This document shows, piece by piece, positions 1 through 4,856 of a DNA stretch of 6,823 nt (position 1 is the first letter of the stretch; the number at the start of each line of letters is the position of its first letter). The notes under the pieces are model-generated. The model saw only the letters and a list, made by a program, of their open reading frames with translations. It had not been told where the DNA came from and did not search any database. The translations under genes were made by a program, and so were the position numbers. Source of the DNA: Desulfuromonas sp. (GTDB lineage Bacteria > Desulfobacterota > Desulfuromonadia > Desulfuromonadales > SZUA-401); the NCBI GenBank assembly GCA_002869605.1, contig PKUI01000049.1, positions 1 to 6,823 on the forward strand, in the 5' to 3' direction.

Positions 1-19
1 AGTCTCCCACTCTCGTTGT

Positions 20-96
<77 letters not shown>

Positions 97-105
97 AAAA
101 AATCA

Positions 106-136
106 GGGACCTGCGTGATTCGCAGGTCCCTTTTTT
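106..136 (+). terminator. Intrinsic terminator of the tRNA-fMet transcript
   Basis: A perfect 10-bp GC-rich stem (GGGACCTGCG at 106-115, CGCAGGTCCC at 121-130) with a 5-nt loop is followed directly by six T. It starts 9 nt after the tRNA CCA end, so it ends the tRNA transcript and separates it from the gene at 389. The A-run before the stem (96-102) could also allow weaker termination on the minus strand. Confidence 0.95.
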
Positions 137-322
137 ATTCCCTGGCACCAGGAGACACCCAGCTACGCCTGAAAACTTTGCACAGTTACGCTCTCTCTTT
201 GAACAATTTCCGCTTTAATTTTTATGAGCATTTTCAACTCGCTAGCTAATAAACAGTTACAACAATTCGCAATTATTTAGTTTTTCGGCAAGCCACTTCT
301 TTTTAGCAGCTCCCATAAATGT
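137..322. other. AT-rich intergenic spacer, possible activator-binding region
   Basis: No credible gene or RNA is visible here. Two words recur in the same order: ACAGTTAC at 182-189 and 253-260, each followed by AACAATT at 202-208 and 261-267. The second copy lies about 95 bp upstream of the predicted sigma-54 start site and the first about 165 bp upstream, within the range where sigma-54 enhancer-binding proteins usually bind. A short palindrome CCTGG-CA-CCAGG sits at 141-152. A binding-site role is inference. Confidence 0.35.
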
Positions 323-338
323 CGGCACGAGGATTGCT
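323..338 (+). promoter_or_regulatory. Sigma-54 (RpoN) promoter of the gene at 389
   Basis: The sequence cGGCACGAGGATTGCT matches the sigma-54 consensus TGGCAC-N5-TTGCW at all but the first base. The -24 GG is at 324-325 and the -12 GC at 336-337, with the required spacing. The start site would be near 349, giving a leader of about 40 nt that contains a full Shine-Dalgarno before the ATG at 389. Such promoters need an ATP-dependent enhancer-binding activator, so the downstream gene is probably conditionally expressed (for example by nitrogen, motility, stress or metabolite signals). Which activator acts is unknown. Confidence 0.8.
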
Positions 339-377
339 TTTCATTAGTTCATTCTTTTTGTGGCAGCCAACTTGCCC

Positions 378-384
378 AGGAGGT
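378..384 (+). promoter_or_regulatory. Ribosome binding site of the gene at 389
   Basis: AGGAGGT is a full-length anti-16S match, 4 nt before the ATG at 389. It fixes the start codon and is strong evidence that this small reading frame is translated. Confidence 0.85.
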
Positions 385-388
385 ACAA

Positions 389-793
389 ATGACCAACCTC
401 AGTGCTGAAAATCAAACGACTCACGACGAGATGCTCCTCAAACTAGTCAACAACCTGATCGGCAAAGGCTATCAGGAGATCCGAGCCACAACCCTCCCCG
501 AGTTTGCCGACCTGCGCCCGGCCAAAATCTACTCCAGCGAATCGGCGCGCTCTTTCATCCCGGACGTCACCGCGTTTCACAACGGCAACCTGATGTTGTT
601 TGAAATAGAAACGGTCAATTCAGTACTCGCCCCGCTCACCCACGCCAAACTGCGCGCTTTTGCCACCTATGCTTCTGAACACCAGGCGGCATTTTACCTG
701 GTAATGTCAGATCAGGACCGCGCTCTGGCTCAAGCCACCATGGCAGAAATAAACCATCGCGACCTGCGTCGCTCCTTTGCCCTGACACTGTAG
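389..793 (+). CDS. Hypothetical protein, possible PD-(D/E)XK nuclease-like fold
   Basis: A 134-residue soluble protein with no signal peptide or membrane segment; I do not recognise a named family. It opens with a helix containing E14 and then gives an alternating pattern reminiscent of the PD-(D/E)XK fold: a P58-D59-V60 strand, a turn (HNGN, 64-67), a strand with F71-E72-I73-E74, then a helix with K87 and a strand FYLVM (102-106). D59 and E72/E74 would be metal ligands, but the canonical lysine two residues after E72 is replaced by E74. It may be a variant active site, with K87 substituting, or a non-catalytic member. The start is supported by a perfect Shine-Dalgarno. The gene has its own sigma-54 promoter and is flanked by a tRNA terminator and the separate MgtC-type gene, so it appears monocistronic. 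The fold call is tentative; the gene itself is well supported. Confidence 0.8.
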   Translation: MTNLSAENQTTHDEMLLKLVNNLIGKGYQEIRATTLPEFADLRPAKIYSSESARSFIPDVTAFHNGNLMLFEIETVNSVLAPLTHAKLRAFATYASEHQAAFYLVMSDQDRALAQATMAEINHRDLRRSFALTL

Positions 794-820
794 AAAATTC
801 TCGACCTCGTGCCCGCCTGC

Positions 821-840
821 AACTAAGCTATAGTTTAGTT
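821..840. repeat. 20-bp near-perfect palindrome, possible operator
   Basis: AACTAA-G-CTATAG-T-TTAGTT is self-complementary over 20 bp apart from one G/T pair. It sits 31 bp upstream of the ATG of the MgtC-family gene and 27 bp after the previous stop codon. It contains TATAGT (829-834), which could be a -10 box, although no good -35 is visible 16-18 bp upstream. An operator overlapping the promoter of the downstream gene is the simplest reading, but this is inference. Confidence 0.4.
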
Positions 841-871
841 AATCATCACAACTCACGGGGTTTTCAAACCA

Positions 872-2122
872 ATGCTGCCACACACTAACGATCCACTCTC
901 ACTTCTCCAGAACTACGCCATTGCTCTGCTCCTCGGTGCGATGATAGGCCTTGAGCGCGAAAGGGCCGACAAGCTGATTGCCGGCATGCGCACCTTCACC
1001 CTCGTATCACTGTTCGGCGCCGTCAGTGTGCATCTTGCGGCCCTGGCCGAAACCATGTGGATTCCGGCCGCCGGACTGCTCGCGGTGACCGCTCTGGTGG
1101 TCATGGGTAACATGATCCCGGGTCAGCCTCACCCCACACCGGGGCTGACCACCGAGTTCGCCGTGCTGGTCACCTATGCCATCGGCAGCCTGTGCCTGTT
1201 CGGACAAAGCCTCCCCGCGACGATCCTGGCCTTTGCCTGCATGGCGGTGCTCTACTTCAAACCGCATCTACATGCCTTCTCGCGTAAGGTTCAGACCCAC
1301 GATCTCTACGCGATCTTCCAGTTCGGCCTGGTTACCTTCGTGATCCTGCCGATACTCCCCGACAAGGCCATGGGCCCCTTCGAGGCCATCAACCCACGCA
1401 ATATCTGGTGGATGGTGGTGCTTATTTCCGGAATGAGCCTGTGTGGCTACGTGCTGCTCAAGCTGGTGCATCGGCGCTGGGGGGGGCCTGCCCTGGGAAT
1501 CCTCGGCGGCCTGGTCTCGAGTACCGCCACCACCCTGACCTTCAGTCGCCACGCGCGGCGCGATATCAACTTTATCTGTACCGCCGCGGTGGTGGTTATT
1601 CTGGCTTCAACCGTCGTGTTGGTGCGGGTCGCCGTTGAGGTAGCGGCCATTCATCCGCGGATGCTTCCCCAGTTGCTACCTGGAATCGGTGGCATGTTCG
1701 TCATCGGCCTGCTTTCGGCAGGACTGGTCTGGCGCCGGGTCACCTGTGGAGACGCCGAAATACCTGAGACACGCAACCCGGCCGAACTTAGCTCTGCGCT
1801 GACCTTCGGACTGCTCTATGGAGTAGTGCTATTGGCCGTCTCCGCCGGCAAGCACTATTTCGGCAACCAGGGGGTTTACGTCGTCAGTTTCATCTCCGGC
1901 CTCACCGATGTCGACGCCATAACCCTCTCGAGCGCACGTCTCGCCAGTACCGGCGTTCTCAACAATCTGCAGGCCTGCAACGCCATCATCATTGCGCTGC
2001 TCGCCAACCTGCTTTTCAAGCTCGGGCTTGCAGGTTTTGTCGGCAGTAAACTGCTGGCCCGCAAGTCCGCAGGAGGCTTCGTCGCCATGGCCCTGGCCGG
2101 GCTGATCTCGCTGGCACTCTAG
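872..2122 (+). CDS. MgtC/SapB-family membrane protein with DUF4010 domain
   Basis: A 416-residue polytopic inner-membrane protein. The N-terminal MgtC/SapB domain (about 14-135) carries the family hallmarks G26-L27-E28-R29-E30 and G38-M39-R40-T41-F42 in and after the first membrane helix. The second half (about 185-395) is the DUF4010 module, with glycine/serine-rich GILGGLVSSTATT (209-221) and SGLTDVDAIT (342-351), a pattern reminiscent of transporter pore loops. About 10-12 hydrophobic segments are visible. Length and domain order fit the fused MgtC-DUF4010 family, which is distinct from Salmonella MgtC, a short virulence protein that lacks DUF4010. Substrate and function of the fused family are not established; magnesium or other ion homeostasis is only suggested by the name. 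The Shine-Dalgarno is weak (CGGGG 11 nt before the ATG). The palindrome at 821-840 may regulate it. The gene converges on the minus-strand cluster and has no obvious T-tailed terminator of its own. Confidence 0.9.
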   Translation: MLPHTNDPLSLLQNYAIALLLGAMIGLERERADKLIAGMRTFTLVSLFGAVSVHLAALAETMWIPAAGLLAVTALVVMGNMIPGQPHPTPGLTTEFAVLVTYAIGSLCLFGQSLPATILAFACMAVLYFKPHLHAFSRKVQTHDLYAIFQFGLVTFVILPILPDKAMGPFEAINPRNIWWMVVLISGMSLCGYVLLKLVHRRWGGPALGILGGLVSSTATTLTFSRHARRDINFICTAAVVVILASTVVLVRVAVEVAAIHPRMLPQLLPGIGGMFVIGLLSAGLVWRRVTCGDAEIPETRNPAELSSALTFGLLYGVVLLAVSAGKHYFGNQGVYVVSFISGLTDVDAITLSSARLASTGVLNNLQACNAIIIALLANLLFKLGLAGFVGSKLLARKSAGGFVAMALAGLISLAL

Positions 2123-2201
2123 GTTGTCGGCAGTAGTTCTGAAACCCGAAACAGCTAAAAAATCCAAGGCAAATCCCTGGGGTTGCGCCCCCTGACGACG
2201 C

Positions 2202-2233
2202 CTTACTCTTTTGTGACGCCCCAAAAGAGTAAG
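2202..2233. repeat. Left hairpin of the inverted-repeat element
   Basis: CTTACTCTTTTG (2202-2213) pairs perfectly with CAAAAGAGTAAG (2222-2233) around an 8-nt loop. No T-run follows on either strand, so it is not a standard intrinsic terminator. Confidence 0.85.
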
Positions 2234-2432
2234 CAGAAAAGGGCGCCCGACCTCCTTGCCCGCTGCCATGCATCGGGTTCCCTGCGCAGCCACACCTCCC
2301 ACCGGGCCTTCGCCATTCGCTGCGCTCAACTCTCCGGCCTGTTTCAGCGTGAGCCGGCGCTGCTCCGGCGGCGTCACACGGGAAAGGAAGAGCCTTTGCC
2401 TGTTCCACTGCCTTTCGGGGTGCCTTCTTTTG

Positions 2433-2464
2433 CTTACTTTTCTTGGGCAAGCAAGAAAAGTAAG
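2433..2464. repeat. Right hairpin of the inverted-repeat element
   Basis: CTTACTTTTCTTG (2433-2445) pairs perfectly with CAAGAAAAGTAAG (2452-2464) around a 6-nt loop. It differs from the left hairpin at several stem positions, yet every change is matched on the opposite arm, so pairing rather than exact sequence is preserved. Confidence 0.85.
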
Positions 2465-2526
2465 GCGCTGCCGGGCGCCCCCGGCGGTGTTGAATGAAGG
2501 GTATCTTTTTGCTTCCAGGACAAACC

Positions 2527-2554
2527 AAAAAAAAGGCGCCCCTTTCAGGGCGCC
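2527..2554 (-). terminator. Intrinsic terminator of the minus-strand operon
   Basis: Read on the minus strand, a 7-bp GC stem (GGCGCCC / GGGCGCC, 2548-2554 with 2535-2541) with a 6-nt loop is followed by eight T (2534-2527). It lies about 30 nt after the stop of the cysteine-rich gene and closes the three-gene cluster. On the plus strand only a weak T-run (2561-2564) follows at a distance, so it is mainly a minus-strand terminator. Confidence 0.9.
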
Positions 2555-2583
2555 TCTGACTTTTGACAGTTTGTCGACAGTTA

Positions 2584-3054
2584 TCACACGAAACCGTTTC
2601 TTCCCAGCAACCGCAGCGCCCGGGTGGTCAACACCTCGGAGTTGAGGCAGCCGATCCGCTGACAAATACCGATACAGTTGGCATAATCAATCTTCTTCTG
2701 GGTAAACATCGCCACCAGATCGGCACCACAACAGCACTCGCTGTAAACATGCAGCGGTTCGTCACAGGTCGGGCAGCACAACTCAACGATTTCGCCCTCC
2801 TGTCGGTCAAACTCAAAGAAACTGCGACTTTTGTCGCCAACCACCGGGCTCAGGCTCAACACCCCCTCCTGGGTCGCCGTGCGCAGCTTGACGGTCAATC
2901 CGTTGTAGCCGTTATAGGTCACCAGGTCGGTCAGCAAGCTGTGCCCGTTGTGACAATAACACTCCGTGATAACCTCGACATCCTCCTGAGGCTCCGGGTC
3001 TTGCTTCTTTTTGCGACTGAAAAACTCATTGTCTTTGAAACTGAAGCGGGGCAT
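2584..3054 (-). CDS. Cysteine-rich, probably zinc-binding hypothetical protein
   Basis: A 156-residue soluble protein I cannot assign to a named family. After a basic, charged N-terminus (RKKK at 14-17) it carries clustered potential metal ligands: C32-x-C34-H35-xx-H38, C93-C94-xx-C97, C107-C108-C109 and C127-xxx-C131-xxxx-C136. The pair C94-PT-C97 and the CCCG at 107-110 look like two halves of a zinc ribbon; the first cluster may form a separate site. Between them, residues about 45-85 look like beta strands. Redox or Fe-S roles are possible but there is no classic CxxCxxC ferredoxin motif. The ATG at 3054 is supported by a strong Shine-Dalgarno (GGAGGG, about 5 nt upstream). It lies 84 bp after the J-like/HTH gene with no clear promoter or terminator in the gap and is followed by a strong terminator, so it is likely the last gene of the operon. 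Confidence 0.8.
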   Translation of the reverse strand: MPRFSFKDNEFFSRKKKQDPEPQEDVEVITECYCHNGHSLLTDLVTYNGYNGLTVKLRTATQEGVLSLSPVVGDKSRSFFEFDRQEGEIVELCCPTCDEPLHVYSECCCGADLVAMFTQKKIDYANCIGICQRIGCLNSEVLTTRALRLLGRNGFV

Positions 3055-3138
3055 ACACCCTCCTGCCCTAAATGATTTCCTGTCCTTTTGTCCTGATGCT
3101 GTATTTTATGAACTTTCACCCTGCAAAGCCAGACATTC

Positions 3139-3669
3139 CTATCCTTGTGCGTCAGAATACTCACTCAGGTAACGTTCAACCAGACGTTCCCCCTGAGGCA
3201 CCTTAAGCAGCGACAGGTACTGGACCAGGAAACCACGCAGGTAAACCGGCGCCGGCAAACGGTCGAACACCTGTTTCTCGATATTTTCGAGCGTCATGGG
3301 ACTGATCTTGGTTCGCACCCCGACCTCGTGGATGGTCAGGCCCCGGCGTTCACGCCAGGTACGCAGTTCATCGCCGGGGAGCAATCCTTCAGCCAGCGTT
3401 TCCGCCCCCCTCTCTTTCTCTTGAAGCGGCACAACTTCCTCGACCTTGTGGCGAGGGAGGCCGAGATGGTGGTGTAAAAACCGATAGGCCTCTTCGATCG
3501 CCTGTAGTTTCGCTTCGCGTTGCTCCGGCTCCAACAGTGAATAGGTCGCCAAACCTCCCGCCGCATAGGTCTCCTTGAGGGAACGATAGGCGCGCTCGAC
3601 GTCGAGCAAACTGGCATCCTCGTCCAGCCGCAAACATCGATAAGCCTCAGCCAGCCGCAGGTCGCTCAA
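3139..3669 (-). CDS. Degenerate J-like domain fused to RodZ-type HTH
   Basis: A 176-residue protein starting at a TTG (3669-3667), chosen because GGGAGG (3682-3677) lies 7 nt upstream; no ATG gives a better start, and the longer upstream frame runs inside the ATPase gene. Residues about 6-67 follow the helix pattern of a J-domain (AYRCL, then ERAYRSLKETY, then EEAYRFL), but the HPD tripeptide that activates Hsp70 is replaced by A-A-G around 36-38, so a canonical DnaK co-chaperone role is unlikely. A charged linker (about 75-95) leads to an HTH_25/RodZ-type domain (about 99-168): GDELRTWRERRGLTIHEVG, then RLPAPVYLRGFLVQYLSLL, the typical signature that in RodZ contacts MreB. Unlike RodZ, there is no membrane helix after the HTH, so this is a cytosolic protein. 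It overlaps the upstream ATPase gene by 23 bp, implying translational coupling and a functional link. It may be an adaptor or partner of that ATPase; DNA binding is also possible. Confidence 0.85.
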   Translation of the reverse strand: MSDLRLAEAYRCLRLDEDASLLDVERAYRSLKETYAAGGLATYSLLEPEQREAKLQAIEEAYRFLHHHLGLPRHKVEEVVPLQEKERGAETLAEGLLPGDELRTWRERRGLTIHEVGVRTKISPMTLENIEKQVFDRLPAPVYLRGFLVQYLSLLKVPQGERLVERYLSEYSDAQG

Positions 3670-4603
3670 GCGACATCCTCCCTTCGTTTTCGCGGAGCAA
3701 GGAGAGGGCCAGGTCATGGACCCCAAGGGCGAACGAACTGCGCGGATAGGCCTCAAGGACACAGCGCCGTGCCTGAACCGCATCGAGCACCCGGTCATCC
3801 CTCTGCACAGCACCCATAAACGATACCGGCAGACCGAAAAAGTCCTGACAGGCAATCGCCATCTGCTCGCCGAGCTGCTTCTCCTCGCTACGCCGCACCT
3901 GATTGAGAATCAGGCGTGGCGCAAAACCGCTCAGAGCACGGTCAAGATAACTTCCCAGGTTGGCATCAAGCTCGTGCGCCTTGGCCAAAAGGTCACCCGG
4001 AGAGCGGTAAGCTTGTTGCTGCAGGTGTTCGAGCATTTCCGCGGCAATCCCGGCAGTCGAAGCAAGACGTAGACTCCGCTTGTAAATGCGAAAATAGGCC
4101 GCTTTGAGAAAGTGATAGAGGTTCTCGATCGAGGTAGGTGTCGGCTGGGAGACGGTCAATCCGATATCGGCCGCCAAGAAGAAGTCGAGAACATTGAAGG
4201 ACGTGCCCGCGCCGAGATCAAGGATGATGAATTCACTTTGCAGATCTCCAAGTTTGCGGATCAGTTTGAGCTTCTGCGCATAGTGGAGGTTAGCAACCTC
4301 AAGCATACCATGGGCCCCGCTGATCAGCTTGAGGTTCGGATGCACCGTCGGTTCAAGCAGCTCCGTAAGGTCCTCGACTTGTCGATTAAAAAGATCACCG
4401 AGGGTGCGCTTAGGCATCTCCATGCCGAGCAGGGTGTGCGCATTGGCGGCCCCGAGGTCGGCATCGATCAGCACACAGCTGTGGCCGCGACTCGCCAGGG
4501 ACCAGGCAAGACCTACCGACAGCACCGACTTGCCGACCCCTCCCTTGCCACCGCCCACCGCCACCAGGCGAGGATTGAGATGTCCTGAAGTTCCTTCTAC
4601 CAC
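3647..4603 (-). CDS. MinD/ParA-family (FlhG-like) P-loop ATPase
   Basis: A 318-residue cytosolic ATPase of the deviant Walker A class. GGGKGGVGKS (17-26) has the signature lysine K20 that marks the ParA/MinD/FlhG group, which dimerises on ATP. Walker A' is LIDADLGAAN (45-54) and Walker B is IILDLGAG (126-133). QPTPTSIENLY (153-163) fits the nucleotide-base and dimer region of MinD/FlhG proteins. The body most resembles FlhG/MinD rather than plasmid ParA. There is no N-terminal FlhF-interaction motif and no flagellar gene nearby, so a flagellar role is not indicated. The start is GTG with GAGAGG 5 nt upstream; an in-frame TGA four codons earlier rules out a longer protein. It is the first gene of the minus-strand operon, with a sigma-70 promoter about 50-75 bp upstream, and it overlaps the J-like/HTH gene, its likely partner. 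The probable role is spatial positioning of a protein or complex; the cargo is unknown. Confidence 0.9.
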   Translation of the reverse strand: MVEGTSGHLNPRLVAVGGGKGGVGKSVLSVGLAWSLASRGHSCVLIDADLGAANAHTLLGMEMPKRTLGDLFNRQVEDLTELLEPTVHPNLKLISGAHGMLEVANLHYAQKLKLIRKLGDLQSEFIILDLGAGTSFNVLDFFLAADIGLTVSQPTPTSIENLYHFLKAAYFRIYKRSLRLASTAGIAAEMLEHLQQQAYRSPGDLLAKAHELDANLGSYLDRALSGFAPRLILNQVRRSEEKQLGEQMAIACQDFFGLPVSFMGAVQRDDRVLDAVQARRCVLEAYPRSSFALGVHDLALSLLRENEGRMSLERPAAG

Positions 4604-4649
4604 ATGAACCTCTCATGAAAAAACAAGCACCATACAATCATTATCCCCC

Positions 4650-4678
4650 TTTTTACGTGACTGCCTTGCAGCTGTCAA
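4650..4678 (-). promoter_or_regulatory. Sigma-70 promoter of the ATPase operon
   Basis: On the minus strand a perfect -35 TTGACA (4678-4673) is followed after 17 bp by TAAAAA (4655-4650), a 4/6 match to the -10 consensus. The start would be near 4643, leaving a leader of about 40 nt with the GAGAGG Shine-Dalgarno. It is divergent to the TetR promoter; the two -35 boxes are 42 bp apart. Confidence 0.65.
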
Positions 4679-4720
4679 TCTCTCTAGGAGACTAAAAACA
4701 TTAGTTTTTCAACCTTTTGC

Positions 4721-4749
4721 TTGAAATTAATTCAAACGTTTGTTTTAAT
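4721..4749 (+). promoter_or_regulatory. Sigma-70 promoter of the TetR-efflux operon
   Basis: TTGAAA (4721-4726, 5/6 match) and TTTAAT (4744-4749, 5/6 match) are separated by the ideal 17 bp. Transcription would start near 4756, giving a leader of about 107 nt before the TTG start of the repressor gene. Confidence 0.7.
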
Positions 4750-4750
4750 T
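4725..4750. promoter_or_regulatory. 26-bp palindromic operator for the adjacent TetR repressor
   Basis: AATTAA-TT-CAAACGTTTG-TT-TTAATT is self-complementary at 22 of 26 positions, around a perfect 10-bp core CAAACGTTTG (4733-4742). It occupies the whole spacer between the -35 and -10 boxes, so a bound TetR dimer would block RNA polymerase. TetR-family repressors commonly bind such palindromes immediately upstream of their own genes. That this protein binds it is inference from position and symmetry. Confidence 0.75.
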
Positions 4751-4851
4751 GCGCCACTTTACGTGCCGCGACTCATGAATGGGCCTTCCTTTGTGTCCCG
4801 CCACGCACAACTCCCTCCGCCACCTACTTCAGCAGGGGCATTCATTCGCCC

Positions 4852-4856
4852 GGGAG
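4852..4856 (+). promoter_or_regulatory. Ribosome binding site that fixes the TetR start at TTG
   Basis: GGGAG lies 6 nt before the TTG at 4863. The longer in-frame alternative, ATG 4779, has no Shine-Dalgarno and would add 28 residues unlike any TetR N-terminus. Confidence 0.7.

Larger units (their letters stand above)
2183..2482. repeat. Hairpin-ended inverted-repeat element (MITE/REP-like), about 300 bp
   Basis: The left end (about 2184-2250) and the reverse complement of the right end (about 2413-2482) align over some 65 bp. Both read GCGCC..., a short spacer, GCCTTACT, a hairpin, AGTAAGCA, an A-rich stretch, GGGC/GGCACCC. Each end carries its own perfect hairpin: 12 bp on the left and 13 bp on the right. 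The 160-bp interior (about 2251-2410) is GC-rich with a small GCCGG/CCGGC hairpin (2353-2369) and no credible gene. The placement between convergent genes is typical of dispersed non-coding repeats. No transposase is present and I see no clear target-site duplication, so whether it is mobile, a terminator-like structure or something else cannot be decided from one copy. Confidence 0.7.
2123..2583. other. 461-bp gene-free region between convergent genes
   Basis: Frames on both strands are open here, but they lack ribosome binding sites, have low-complexity translations and overlap inverted repeats, so I call no gene. The region holds, in order, a short unexplained stretch after the MgtC-family stop (2123-2182), a repeat-like element with terminal inverted repeats and hairpins (about 2183-2482), a second unexplained stretch (2483-2526), and the minus-strand terminator (2527-2554). 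Confidence 0.75.

Noticed and set aside
141..152. Palindrome CCTGG-CA-CCAGG just after the tRNA terminator
   Set aside because: Too short to call a regulatory site; it is not positioned with any promoter and has no T-run.
2037..2135. Direct repeat TTGTCGGCAGTA at 2037-2048 and 2124-2135
   Set aside because: Twelve bases repeated once, one copy inside coding sequence, with no other structure. It could be a trace of slippage or a small duplication but is not distinguishable from chance.
2202..2464. CRISPR array or intrinsic terminators at the two hairpins
   Set aside because: There are only two copies, in inverted orientation and with unequal sequence, so this is not CRISPR. Neither hairpin is followed by a T-run, so they are not standard terminators.
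2183..2645. Plus-strand open frames (104 and 129 codons) in the gene-free region
   Set aside because: Their codons include the hairpin arms of the repeat element, there is no Shine-Dalgarno, and one runs through the minus-strand terminator.
1829..2665. Long minus-strand open frame (278 codons) spanning the end of the MgtC-family gene and the gene-free region
   Set aside because: It is antisense to a clear membrane-protein gene and runs through the inverted-repeat element. Its translation is low-complexity, basic and Gln/Gly-rich, and it has no ribosome site.
3670..3855. N-terminal extension of the J-like/HTH protein to an ATG at 3855
   Set aside because: The extra 62 residues are an out-of-frame reading of the ATPase gene. 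The TTG at 3669 has a strong Shine-Dalgarno and begins right at the domain.
3647..4603. Flagellar FlhG or septum-site MinD as a firm name for the ATPase
   Set aside because: The P-loop motifs fit the group, but there is no FlhF, MinC, MinE or flagellar gene nearby and no visible FlhF-binding motif, so a specific gene name is not supportable.
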